From: Kribbella sp. NBC_01245
Lineage (GTDB): Bacteria; Actinomycetota; Actinomycetes; Propionibacteriales; Kribbellaceae
NCBI RefSeq assembly: GCF_036226525.1
Contig: NZ_CP108487.1
Span: 5,518,001-5,582,000, forward strand
Length of the DNA stretch: 64,000 bases
Direction: 5' to 3'
The notes below the pieces were generated by a model that was not told where the DNA came from, did no database searches, and saw nothing but the letters and a program-made list of their open reading frames with translations. Of this stretch, positions 7,888 to 16,002 are shown piece by piece. A program made the position numbers and the translations under genes. Position 1 is the stretch's first letter. Every line of letters begins with the position of its first letter.

Positions 7888-8601
7888 GTGACACATGACC
7901 AGGAACTCCAACCGGGCGTGCACGACCTCGGTTACGCGAAACTCGATACTGACCGGCTGTCACGGACAGGTGACGCCGAAGTCGTGTACGGCGCCGGCAA
8001 GACGCCGGAGCAGATCGTCGAGCTGCTGCGGACCCTCCACGAGGTCCACCCGGACGCCCCCGTACTGGCCACCCGTCTCTCCCCCGAGGCGCAGGCCGCC
8101 GTCCTCACGGCCCTCCCCGGCGCCGTGGTCGACCCGGTCGGCCGCACCGCCGTACTGGGCGAGCTGCCGACTCCGCGTGGCACTGTCGCGGTGATCTCCG
8201 CCGGTACGTCGGACGCGCCCGTCGCGGCCGAGGCGGCCACCACCGCGCGGGTCTTCGGTGCCGGCGTCGACCTGGTGACGGACGTCGGGGTCTCGGGCCT
8301 GCATCGGGTGATGGGCGTGCGCCATCGGCTCGACGCGGCCGACTGCCTGGTGGTCGCGGCCGGGATGGAAGGCGCCTTGCCGAGTGTGGTGGGCGGGCTG
8401 GTCGGCGTGCCGCTGGTGGCCGTGCCGACCTCGGTGGGTTACGGCGCCTCGTTCGGTGGGGTGGCGGCGTTGCTCGCCATGCTGAACTCGTGCGCGCCGG
8501 GCGTGACGGTGGTCAACATCGACAACGGCTTCGGCGCCGGCGTCTTCGCGGCCCGGGTGGCCCGTCGCGCCGAGCCGCGCGTGTCCGGTGGTGATCAGTG
8601 A
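7888..8601 (+). CDS. larB: LarB, nicotinic acid adenine dinucleotide carboxylase (Ni-pincer cofactor)
   Basis: The 237-residue protein matches LarB. It has an N-terminal helical part (DLGYAKLDTDRLSRTGDAEVVYGAGKTPEQI) and a PurE-like carboxylase domain from about 95 (ISAGTSDAPVAAEAATTA, DVGVSGLHR, VAAGMEGALPSVVGGLV, PTSVGYGASFGGVAALL). LarB makes pyridinium-3,5-biscarboxylate mononucleotide, the first step of nickel-pincer nucleotide synthesis. The start is GTG at 7888. It overlaps larC by 4 bp (GTGA), so the two are translationally coupled. Confidence 0.93.
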   Translation: MTHDQELQPGVHDLGYAKLDTDRLSRTGDAEVVYGAGKTPEQIVELLRTLHEVHPDAPVLATRLSPEAQAAVLTALPGAVVDPVGRTAVLGELPTPRGTVAVISAGTSDAPVAAEAATTARVFGAGVDLVTDVGVSGLHRVMGVRHRLDAADCLVVAAGMEGALPSVVGGLVGVPLVAVPTSVGYGASFGGVAALLAMLNSCAPGVTVVNIDNGFGAGVFAARVARRAEPRVSGGDQ

Positions 8602-9869
8602 GGATCGCGTGGATCGACTGCGCGGCCGGGGCCTCGGGGGACATGCTGCTCGGGGCCTTCCTCGACGCCGGCGCCGATTTGGCCGCGGTGAACGCTGCCG
8701 TGGCCGCGGTGGATCCGAGCTTGAGCGTTTCGATTGACCGGGTCAGTCGGCATCAGATCACCGCGACCAAGGCCACTGTGCGGGTCGACGGCGCCGCTCA
8801 TCCGGAAGGGCCCGCGGAGTTCGTCGACTCTGGGGAACACGGCCATGGTCATGGGCACGGACACGGGCATGACGAGGCCGAGCACGCGCACGCGCCGACG
8901 CGGCGGTGGGCGGAAGTGCAGGCGCTGATCGAGGCGGCCGGGCTGGAACCGGCCGTACGGGATCGCGCCCTGGACACCTTCGGGCGGTTGGCGCGGGCGG
9001 AGGCGACGGCCCACGGGGTCACGCCGGATGAGGTGCACTTCCACGAGGTCGGTGCGCTCGACGCGATCGCGGACATCGTCGGAGTCGCTGCCGCCGCTGT
9101 TTCGCTAGGCCTCGGGCGGATCGTCGTGTCGACCATCTCGCTCGGCGGTGGGCGCCAGGTCCGCGGTCAACATGGCGGCATTCCCGTGCCCGGTCCCGCC
9201 GTACTCGCCGTGCTCGCGGAGGCAGGCGCACCGGTCACCGGCGGCGCGGCGCCGTACGAGATGACCACGCCGACGGGGGCCGCGTTGCTCGGCACGCTGG
9301 CCGACGACTTCGGGGCGATCCCGCCGATGCGGATCGAGCGTACGGGCGTCGGCGCGGGCGGCCGCGATCCGGTCGAGGTGCCGAACGTGGTCCGCGTGGT
9401 GCTCGGTGAGACGGCCGACCAGCCCGCGTACGACTTGGTCTACGAGACGAATGTGGACGACCTGGATCCGCGAATCTGGCCGCAGGTGCTGGCCAAACTG
9501 CTCGAGGCGGGCGCGTCCGACGCCTGGTTGACGCCGATCCTGATGAAGAAGGGCCGGCCCGCGCACACCTTGTCGGTGCTGGTCACCGGCGCGCGGGCGA
9601 ACGCCGTACGGCGGGTGATCCTGGCCGAGACGTCGGCGATCGGGATGCGCGAGTCGACCGTCACCAAGCACGCGGCCGATCGCGCCTTCAGCAGCGTCGA
9701 CGTGGACGGGCAGAAGGTCAGCGTGAAGATCGCAAGCTACGGCGGGGACGTGGTCAACGTGCAGCCCGAGTACGAGGACGTGGTGACGGCTGCTGCCGCT
9801 TTAGGCCGTCCGGTCAAGGTAGTGATGGCTCAAGCCGTTGCAGCCGCTCAGGACCTCTGGGCTAACTAA
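8598..9869 (+). CDS. larC: LarC, nickel insertion protein for the pincer cofactor
   Basis: The 423-residue protein begins RIAWIDCAAGASGDMLLGAFLDAG, the standard LarC opening. A His-rich stretch at about 76-98 (alternating His and Gly, then Asp/Glu/His) is expected to bind nickel. VHFHEVGALDAIADIVG and the C-terminal nucleotidyl-transfer-like half (YETNVDDLDPRIWP, MKKGRPAHTLSVL) are intact, and no frameshift separates the two halves as it does in some lactobacilli. LarC inserts Ni into the dithio-dinicotinate cofactor using CTP. Neither larE nor larA is in the window. Confidence 0.93.
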   Translation: MRIAWIDCAAGASGDMLLGAFLDAGADLAAVNAAVAAVDPSLSVSIDRVSRHQITATKATVRVDGAAHPEGPAEFVDSGEHGHGHGHGHGHDEAEHAHAPTRRWAEVQALIEAAGLEPAVRDRALDTFGRLARAEATAHGVTPDEVHFHEVGALDAIADIVGVAAAAVSLGLGRIVVSTISLGGGRQVRGQHGGIPVPGPAVLAVLAEAGAPVTGGAAPYEMTTPTGAALLGTLADDFGAIPPMRIERTGVGAGGRDPVEVPNVVRVVLGETADQPAYDLVYETNVDDLDPRIWPQVLAKLLEAGASDAWLTPILMKKGRPAHTLSVLVTGARANAVRRVILAETSAIGMRESTVTKHAADRAFSSVDVDGQKVSVKIASYGGDVVNVQPEYEDVVTAAAALGRPVKVVMAQAVAAAQDLWAN

Positions 9870-10186
9870 CGACCGGAGTAGGCCGGGGCGAAGAAGACCA
9901 GCAGGGCAAGGTCTTCGGTGATGTCTACGAAGCGGTGGAACTCCTCTGCCGCCACGAAGAGCACATCCCCCGGCCCAACCGGCGTACGACCCTTGTCGGT
10001 CTCCAGCTGGCCCCGGCCGGCGGTGACCACGTAGATCTCGTCCTCGCGGTGGGGCTGCTGGTCGTCCACACCACCCGCCGGGATCGAGTACGTCCCGACA
10101 GAGAGCGCCTCGCGGCGCAGGTGCTCGACGAAGTGGTTCGGCTCGTCTTGCGGTGCCGTGTACTGGCCCGCCGCTTCAAGACGCAT
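9866..10186 (-). CDS. cupin domain protein
   Basis: This is a 106-residue single-domain cupin. Motif 1 is degenerate (GVDDQQPHREDEIYVVTAGRG, keeping one His and Glu), and motif 2 is PGDVLFVAAEEFHRF with the His. It has the metal-binding beta-barrel layout, but the function is open. It overlaps larC by 4 bp at its 3' end and the upstream GT-C gene by 11 bp, which makes it the last gene of the GT2-GT-C operon on this strand. Confidence 0.82.
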   Translation of the reverse strand: MRLEAAGQYTAPQDEPNHFVEHLRREALSVGTYSIPAGGVDDQQPHREDEIYVVTAGRGQLETDKGRTPVGPGDVLFVAAEEFHRFVDITEDLALLVFFAPAYSGR

Positions 10187-11723
10187 CTACGGTCTTCTCT
10201 CGCTTGGGCCAGTCGTACGGCCACCACTGGGCGTTGCGCTTCCGGGCCCAGATGATCAACGCGATCAGCAGGCTCAACTCGACGATCGGGCTGATCGTGT
10301 CCCGCAGGCGGGCGCTGAACCACTCCAGCGACCCGGACAGCTCGCCGACGAGTTGCCGGGCCCGGGGATCGCGGCCGGGCACGTACGCGATGGCCAGAGA
10401 CGCCGTACGGACGATCATCAGCTGGTCCAGCCGGGAGGCGGCCAGGCAGGCCAGCGCGACCCAGGCGGTCAGGTCGTACCAGGGCAGGGTGTACATCGAC
10501 GTGAGCAGCCAGGCGATCGCGTAGATGGCCGTGTAGCGGATCGCGTCGGGAGTGGTGTCCTCCTCGTGGGCCTTCGGCACGATCGACTTCGGGAAGACCT
10601 GCGAGATCAGGATGGCCACGAAGATCAGGCCGACCCAGGACGCGATACCGATGATCGTCCGGACCAGCACGCCCGGCAGGAACAAGTCGAAGAAGCTGAA
10701 GATCGCCTTGTGCGGCGTGCCGGTCGAGATGAACGAGCCCTGCGATCGCGCCTGCTGGAAAGCCTCCAGGCCGACGAACGAGTACAACCCGATCATGGTC
10801 AGACCGGCGCCGAGGCAGAGCAGCAGCATCTTGCGGTGATTGGCCCGCAGCGACCAGAGCATCGCGACACCGATGAGCCCGATCGACAGCTTGGTACAAC
10901 CCGCGATACCGAGCATGACGCCCGCGAGGAAGATGTGCCGGCGGAGCAGCACCAGGGCCATCAGGGCGAACATCACCGCGATCGACTCGTTGTGCGCACC
11001 GGCCAGGACGGTCCAGATCAGCAACGGGTTGGCCAGGCCGAGCAGCAGCACCCGGCGGCGGCGTTCGAGATCCGGGCCGATCAGCTTGAGCATCAGCAGA
11101 CCGCCGACGACGAGGCCGATCGCGACCGAGATCTGCAGCATCCACACGGTCAGGTGGACCGAGTCGCCGCCGATCTCGGACGACAGCCACTGGATCCAGG
11201 TGGCGATCGGGCCGTAGATGCTCTTCGCGCCCTGCCAAGGCCGTTCGGTCGCGATGATGACCGGGTCGTAGCCGAGCCGCATGATGTCGGCCGGCGTGGT
11301 CTGGTACGGATTGCCGCCGGTCGAGATGATCCGCCCGTACGCCGCGTAGATCAGCACATCGCCCGACGCCATCGGCGGCACCAACGTGACGGCGGCAGTG
11401 CTGCCGATACCGAGCGCGATCAGCCGGTCGATCCGCGGCGCCCAGCCGTTCTTCAACGCCCGCACGGCAAGCCACACGCCGTATCCCGCGATGATCAGCG
11501 CGACGTAGATCAGACCGCTGACCAGCCAGTCGTTAGGGCTCTCGCCGAACCAGTACGGCGGGAGCCAGTCGTGCCGGTTAGTGAGCGTCAGTACGACGAC
11601 AGAGGGGCCGAGAAGTCCTGTAGCCACGATCAAGGCCGTCGCGATCAGGTAGCAGGCAATAGCCCGTCGCCCGTCACGTCTGGCCCTTGCGCGTTTGGGG
11701 GAGGTGGTGACCTCTGCACTCAT
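10176..11723 (-). CDS. GT-C polyprenol-phosphate mannosyltransferase-like (MptA/MptB type)
   Basis: The 515-residue protein has about a dozen hydrophobic segments and the GT-C signature of the alpha-1,6-mannopyranosyltransferase family: an acidic site in the first long loop (MASGDVLIYAAYGRI), GGNPYQTTPAD, and an AGAHNESIAVM segment. Enzymes of this type extend cell-wall or membrane glycans from polyprenyl-phosphate sugars on the outer face of the membrane. The start is ATG 11723, which overlaps the stop of the GT2 gene by 4 bp (ATGA). The frame is open for 91 codons upstream, but only as a shadow of the GT2 gene. Confidence 0.82.
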   Translation of the reverse strand: MSAEVTTSPKRARARRDGRRAIACYLIATALIVATGLLGPSVVVLTLTNRHDWLPPYWFGESPNDWLVSGLIYVALIIAGYGVWLAVRALKNGWAPRIDRLIALGIGSTAAVTLVPPMASGDVLIYAAYGRIISTGGNPYQTTPADIMRLGYDPVIIATERPWQGAKSIYGPIATWIQWLSSEIGGDSVHLTVWMLQISVAIGLVVGGLLMLKLIGPDLERRRRVLLLGLANPLLIWTVLAGAHNESIAVMFALMALVLLRRHIFLAGVMLGIAGCTKLSIGLIGVAMLWSLRANHRKMLLLCLGAGLTMIGLYSFVGLEAFQQARSQGSFISTGTPHKAIFSFFDLFLPGVLVRTIIGIASWVGLIFVAILISQVFPKSIVPKAHEEDTTPDAIRYTAIYAIAWLLTSMYTLPWYDLTAWVALACLAASRLDQLMIVRTASLAIAYVPGRDPRARQLVGELSGSLEWFSARLRDTISPIVELSLLIALIIWARKRNAQWWPYDWPKREKTVDAS

Positions 11724-12496
11724 CGGAGCACCTTCAGCGGCGGTAAGGCCCTCCGCGCGGCCAAGGCTCGCCGTACGTGCAGGAACTGCTTCCCCCGGTG
11801 CAACTGTCCCTTGAGGTCTGTCCCGGTCGCACGATGCCGTACGTCGATGGGGACCTCCACGATGCGGAAGCCCTTCCGGCCGAGGTCGATGCTCAGAGCC
11901 GTCTCGACCCCGAAACCACTGGCCAACGGAACGGCCGCCAGGAACGCCTTCCGCGTCAGGCAGCGCTGTCCGGAAAGCGGCTGCGCAGCGGTCCAACCGG
12001 TGGCCTGCTCGATCCCGGCCCGGGCCAGCCGCACGACGATCCCATGTCCGCCGACCTTGCTGCCATCGGGACGGACCTGCGCGGGCAACGTGCCGATGGC
12101 CATATCCGCCTCGCCCGAACGCACGGGCTCGACCAAGGGCTCGGCGCCGACGGCGGTATCCCCGAGGTCGGCGTCCAGGAACAGCAGGAGCCTCGGCACG
12201 TCTCCGTCATGCTCGATGACCGTGCCCGCGCCGGTTTCCATCGCGGCGGCCTTGCCCCGGTTGGTCTCGTGGCGGACCACGACGGCACCCGCCTCGGCGG
12301 CGATTCCAGCGGTGTCGTCCGACGAGCCGTCGTCCACCACGACGACCAGGTCGACGCCGTTGATCCGCCGGGCGGACGCGACCGTCGCGGCGATCCGCTC
12401 CGCCTCATCCTTGGCCGGGATCACGCAGGCGACCGCCGCGGCTGATTCCCGAGACTCCGAGGGCTGGTCAGAGGGGCGTGATTCGGTACCGGACAC
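11720..12496 (-). CDS. GT2 family glycosyltransferase (polyprenyl-phosphate sugar synthase-like)
   Basis: The 258-residue cytosolic protein has a GT-A fold: VACVIPAKDEAERI at the N-terminus, VVVDDGSSDDT, and FLDADLGDT as the DXD-type metal site. QRCLTRKAFLAAVPLASGFGVETALSIDLGRKGFRIVEVPI resembles the acceptor region of dolichyl- or polyprenyl-phosphate glycosyltransferases. It lacks C-terminal membrane helices. Coupling to the GT-C gene (4-bp overlap) suggests that it charges polyprenyl phosphate with a sugar that the next enzyme transfers. Confidence 0.82.
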   Translation of the reverse strand: MSGTESRPSDQPSESRESAAAVACVIPAKDEAERIAATVASARRINGVDLVVVVDDGSSDDTAGIAAEAGAVVVRHETNRGKAAAMETGAGTVIEHDGDVPRLLLFLDADLGDTAVGAEPLVEPVRSGEADMAIGTLPAQVRPDGSKVGGHGIVVRLARAGIEQATGWTAAQPLSGQRCLTRKAFLAAVPLASGFGVETALSIDLGRKGFRIVEVPIDVRHRATGTDLKGQLHRGKQFLHVRRALAARRALPPLKVLR

Positions 12497-12843
12497 AGCA
12501 ACGCAGCCTAGTTGTTCACCGGCCGATCACCCTCTTTTCGCGCCCCGAATACCGATTACGGTCCTTTCGTTCCCCCGTTTTCCTCCTTTCGAACGACATC
12601 CCTGCCTCAGGCTGTTCCGGCTTCGGGTTGGCTGAGCCAGGCGTCGTCTGGAGTGGACGCAACACCGCACCCGGTACGTCCTTTCTGTCGCGAGTGGTCG
12701 ACAGCGGATCCGGCCCGTGTATATTGTCGGACAATCAGACAGAAGGTGGGCGCTAGGGCGGCGGTGGGGAAATGCCGCGTTGAGCCCGTTGGGGCGTTGG
12801 GTGCCGTAGCTTGGTTGGGTTGGGTCTAGGAGAGGAACGGGCC
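12497..12843. other. 347-bp intergenic region between GT2 operon and arcA
   Basis: This is a divergent promoter region. The arcA promoter and a palindromic operator are at 12698-12735 (listed separately). The rest (12497-12690) is somewhat AT-richer and holds runs of C and T but no supported gene. The GT2 operon promoter must lie near 12500-12560, where no clear -35/-10 pair was found. Confidence 0.5.
12698..12735 (+). promoter_or_regulatory. arcA promoter with overlapping palindromic operator
   Basis: A -35 TCGACA (12698-12703) and a -10 TATATT (12720-12725) are separated by 16 bp. A perfect inverted repeat ATTGTC-G-GACAAT (12723-12735) covers the end of the -10 and the expected start of transcription near 12732. 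TTGT-N3-ACAA is the form of sites bound by FadR-type GntR regulators. Binding there would block RNA polymerase, so repression of arcA is the likely outcome. The regulator is not identified. Confidence 0.55.
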
Positions 12844-14037
12844 GTGGGTCGGACTTTTGGGGTCGACAGCGAGGTGGGACCGCTTCGTACGGTGGTGCTG
12901 CATCGGCCGGGCAACGAGTTGCGGCGGTTGACTCCCCGGAACAACGACAAGCTGCTGTTCGACGGGATTCCGTGGGTCGGGCGGGCGCAGGACGAGCACG
13001 ACGCGTTCGCGCAGACGCTTCGCGATCGGGACGTCGAGGTGCTGTACCTGGGCCAGTTGCTCACCGAGGCGCTAGGCGATCCGGATGCTCGCGCGCAGGC
13101 CGTCGACGACACCACCGAGGACCTTCGCCTAGGCGACACCCTCCGGGAGTACTTGCGCCAGCACCTCCGTTCGCTAGACCCAGCCGAATTGGCCGAGACC
13201 CTAATGGCCGGCGTGCGGAACGACGAGGTACATGCGGGTGGACTCGTCACATCCCTGCTTGCGCACGAGGATTTCCTGATCGATCCACTGCCGAACCTGT
13301 TGTTCACCAGGGACTCGAGCGTTTGGATCGGCAGTTCGGTCGCCGTCACTTCACTGGCGATGCCGGCCCGCGCTCGCGAGACCCAGCTGACCGAGCTGAT
13401 CTACACGTTCCACCCGCGCTTCAAGGGCGTCGAGCGGATCTACGACCACAAACTCGAGCACGTCGAGGGTGGCGACGTCCTCGCGCTCGGTCCGGGTGTG
13501 CTCGCGGTGGGAGTTGGCGAGCGTACGACGCCCGCTGGCGTTGAGCGGTTGGCCAGGCGGGTGTTCGCCAAAGACCTCGCGCACACCGTGCTCGCCGTAC
13601 CGATCGCACAACAGCGAGCCACCATGCACCTCGACACCGTCTGCACGATGGTGGACGTCGATGCCGTGCTGATGTACCCGAACATGGCCGAGGAGATGCG
13701 CGCGCTGGCGGTCACGGCCGACGGCGAGCAGTTGCATGTCGCCGAGCCCGAGCCGTTCCTGGTGGCTGCCGCGAAGGCGCTCGGGATCGATACGTTGCGG
13801 CGGATCGACACCGGGCTCGACCCGGTCACGGCCGAGCGCGAGCAGTGGGATGACGGCAACAACACCTTGGCGCTGGCGCCGCGCGTGTGCATCGCGTACG
13901 AGCGGACCGTCGAGACGAACGCGCGCCTCGAGGAGGCCGGTATCGAGGTGATCCGGATCGCCGGTTCGGAGCTCGGCTCGGGTCGTGGCGGCCCTCGCTG
14001 CATGTCCTGCCCGGTGTCCCGCGAACCGCTGCACTGA
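12844..14037 (+). CDS. arcA: arginine deiminase
   Basis: The 397-residue protein converts arginine to citrulline and ammonia. It opens VDSEVGPLRTVVLHRPG. It carries LLFTRDSSVW (substrate binding), the long helical insert of bacterial ADI, HVEGGDVL, TMHLDTVCTMVD with the catalytic His, and the C-terminal GRGGPRCMSCP with the nucleophile Cys. The GTG at 12844 is chosen because AGGAGAGGAACG precedes it; the frame is open 11 codons further upstream. No arcB, arcC or arcD gene follows, so the pathway partners lie elsewhere. Confidence 0.93.
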   Translation: MGRTFGVDSEVGPLRTVVLHRPGNELRRLTPRNNDKLLFDGIPWVGRAQDEHDAFAQTLRDRDVEVLYLGQLLTEALGDPDARAQAVDDTTEDLRLGDTLREYLRQHLRSLDPAELAETLMAGVRNDEVHAGGLVTSLLAHEDFLIDPLPNLLFTRDSSVWIGSSVAVTSLAMPARARETQLTELIYTFHPRFKGVERIYDHKLEHVEGGDVLALGPGVLAVGVGERTTPAGVERLARRVFAKDLAHTVLAVPIAQQRATMHLDTVCTMVDVDAVLMYPNMAEEMRALAVTADGEQLHVAEPEPFLVAAAKALGIDTLRRIDTGLDPVTAEREQWDDGNNTLALAPRVCIAYERTVETNARLEEAGIEVIRIAGSELGSGRGGPRCMSCPVSREPLH

Positions 14038-14186
14038 CCGCGGCCCATCCCTGAGCAGTCAACAGAGCAGATCGAAAGGCGCTCAAGGAAAGCCCAGGAC
14101 TGACCACTTGAGCAGAAGCGGACTAACCGGTTCAGGAAAATGACACTCCGGAGCCGGAGGGACTTGTTGCGAGCGGCCGAGTTGAG

Positions 14187-14290
14187 TACTGTACGTGTCT
14201 AGGCCCAGGCCCTGTTGCTCCCCCGTCAGCAGGACTTGGGCCGTCCACGTAGACCAAGGGCCCGCGCTCCCAAGCGCGGGCCCTTCGTCA
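14187..14290 (+). ncRNA. putative independent small RNA with own promoter and terminator (6C-like)
   Basis: Between arcA and the SEC-C gene is a compact transcription unit. Its promoter is TTGTTG (14164-14169), a 17-bp spacer and TACTGT (14187-14192). The predicted transcript from about 14199 folds into a hairpin closed by GTCTA/TAGAC and GGCCCA/TGGGCC, with a C5 loop (CTCCCCCG) held by CCTG/CAGG. Next comes a perfect 13-bp stem with a 4-nt loop (14256-14285), which ends the RNA. C-rich loops in two consecutive hairpins recall the actinobacterial 6C RNA, but the first loop has five C and the second three, so identity is unproven. Confidence 0.5.
14256..14285. terminator. strong bidirectional terminator hairpin
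   Basis: AAGGGCCCGCGCT and its exact reverse complement form a 13-bp perfect stem around the loop CCCA. It can serve the small RNA on the plus strand and the SEC-C gene, whose stop is at 14310, on the minus strand. Confidence 0.8.
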
Positions 14291-14309
14291 TGCTCAAGGC
14301 GAAAACGCC

Positions 14310-15275
14310 TTACCGGATGGTCAGCTGCCGGTTCGCCAGGCCGGCCCGAGCCGCCCGCTCCTCGGCGGTGAGCGCGGTTTTGGCCGCGAGCGCCTTCTCC
14401 AGCGCCGCAGCGAACTCCGCCGCCGGCTTCTCCACATCAGCGGCCGTCAACGAAGCCGGCAGCTCCCAGACCGGCGCGAGCAGACCCAGCGCCCGGAACG
14501 ACCCGATCAGACGCGTGCCGTCACCCAGCGTGGACGAACCGGCCGCGTGCAGCCGGGCCAGCGCGTCGAGCAGTACGTCCTCGCTGTGCGGCATCACCCA
14601 GCGCAGGTAGTAGCGATCGCCGATCTGCGTCCAGTACGCCGCGTCGACGCTCTCGAGCCGAACCGTCGGGGCCGCGGCGGCGTTCGCGCGCTCGAGCCCG
14701 GCGGCGACCTCACCGGTCGGGTCCTCCACGTTCTCGCCGACCCAGAAGTCGAACCCGTCGTGCACGGTGATCTCGATCGGCTTCTTCACGTCGATCAGGT
14801 CCTGCAAGCGCGGCCCGGCCTTGAGCAGGTCCGGCGTCTGCACCGGGTTGCCCGGCTCGGTCGCCAGGGCGGCGGTCAGCACGTGGCCGAGGTCGCGGCT
14901 GGGGTCACCGGTCGAGTGGTGCACCTGCATCCCGATCCAGATCGAGCCGTCGTCGCGGACCAGCCCGGGCATGGCCATCGGCAGCAAGGTGCAGAGGGTG
15001 ACCTGGCGGTCGGCGTGCTCACCGGTCAGCGTGACCTTGGCGGTGGCGGCCGGGACGACCTCGCGGAAGGCGATCAGGTCGCATTCCGACGGCAGCCCTT
15101 CGAACGGCCGGACGACAAAAACGTCCGCCGCCTGGGCCTGCTCCTTGCCATGGCACTGCTTGAAGCGCTTGCCCGAGCCACACGGGCAGGGCTCCCGGGG
15201 CCCGACATCGGCGAGGTCGGCCGGGTCGAGCGTGACGGTCGAGGTTTTAACGCGCTGGCGCGACTTCTTTCCCAT
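14310..15275 (-). CDS. DUF5926 protein with N-terminal SEC-C zinc motif
   Basis: This is a 321-residue protein. The N-terminus has the SEC-C zinc motif PCPCGSGKRFKQCHG (three Cys and one His), as at the end of SecA. The remaining 270 residues match the actinobacterial DUF5926 family (MPGLVRDDGSIWIGMQVHHSTGDPSRDLG, YYLRWVMPHSEDVLLDALARLHA). The C-terminus is Ala/Glu-rich and helical. In many actinobacteria this gene accompanies an ATP-binding anti-sigma-type protein, as here. Its biochemical function is not known. Confidence 0.85.
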   Translation of the reverse strand: MGKKSRQRVKTSTVTLDPADLADVGPREPCPCGSGKRFKQCHGKEQAQAADVFVVRPFEGLPSECDLIAFREVVPAATAKVTLTGEHADRQVTLCTLLPMAMPGLVRDDGSIWIGMQVHHSTGDPSRDLGHVLTAALATEPGNPVQTPDLLKAGPRLQDLIDVKKPIEITVHDGFDFWVGENVEDPTGEVAAGLERANAAAAPTVRLESVDAAYWTQIGDRYYLRWVMPHSEDVLLDALARLHAAGSSTLGDGTRLIGSFRALGLLAPVWELPASLTAADVEKPAAEFAAALEKALAAKTALTAEERAARAGLANRQLTIR

Positions 15276-15326
15276 CCCCGCAGTCTTGCAGCTAGACCAC
15301 CGTTAACAACAAACGGCCGACGGTCG

Positions 15327-15743
15327 TCAGTGCGGAAGGACGGCGAAAACGGTGCGGCTGCCGTCGCGCTGGCGGACACCCCAGCTGGACGTCAGCACGG
15401 TCACGATGGCCAGGCCGCGGCCGCCGAGGGCTTCGGGGTCGGCGCCGGTGATGTGCTGCGGCTCGGATTCGCCACAGCCGTCGGTCACCTCGATGTGGAT
15501 ACCGCGCGGATCGATCCACCAGCTCACCCGCAGATCACCCGAGGACAGCGGCGGCGCGTACCGAATGGCGTTGGACAGCAGCTCGGACAGCACCAGACGC
15601 GCATCATCGCGGCGATCGACCGGCACCTCGTAGCGGCGCAGGTAATCGTTCAGTCCACGGCGTGCGTCCGAGACCGCCGAGACGTCGTGCGGCAGCACGA
15701 CCTCGACCGACCTGACGTCGGCAGGCAGAGCGACGGAGGACAC
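15327..15743 (-). CDS. ATP-binding anti-sigma-type regulator (RsbW/SpoIIAB-like HATPase)
   Basis: The 138-residue protein has the GHKL ATPase fold: N-box LVLSELLSNAIRYAPP, DPRGIHIEVTDGCGE, and a G-box GGRGLAIVTVLTSSWGV. It resembles the small histidine-kinase-like ATPases that hold sigma factors or anti-anti-sigma partners in actinobacteria. The start is GTG 15743, which has AGGAG 9 bp upstream; the frame is open 38 codons further, but that part is not protein-like. It is the upstream partner of the DUF5926 gene, 51 bp away. Confidence 0.85.
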   Translation of the reverse strand: MSSVALPADVRSVEVVLPHDVSAVSDARRGLNDYLRRYEVPVDRRDDARLVLSELLSNAIRYAPPLSSGDLRVSWWIDPRGIHIEVTDGCGESEPQHITGADPEALGGRGLAIVTVLTSSWGVRQRDGSRTVFAVLPH

Positions 15744-16002
15744 GCAGGGTTCTCCTCTTCGAGGCAGGGACTTCGGGATGGCTCCGGTAGCACTTCTTCC
15801 CACGATGGGGCATGCGAAAACGTTTGACTGACATTCTGTGATGATTTCTGCCGACAATGCGCTGATTTAACAGAACCTTTAGACAGATGCCCAGATAATT
15901 GAGCGCTCGAATTACGCTGCGCATTCGTTTCGTGACAACTTTGCAGCGTGAAAACGCTTACGCCGGTGACGCAGGCTCAGGTCCAGCAGGCGGAACGACG
16001 AG

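Noticed and set aside
10158..12635. 825-codon open frame on the plus strand opposite the glycosyltransferase operon
   Set aside because: The product is rich in Arg, Asp, Gln and His in shadow-like order. The opposite strand holds two well-conserved enzymes with coupled starts. High GC keeps antisense frames open.
13351..14034. Minus-strand frame of 227 codons opposite arcA
   Set aside because: Shadow of the arginine deiminase gene; no start signal and low-complexity composition.
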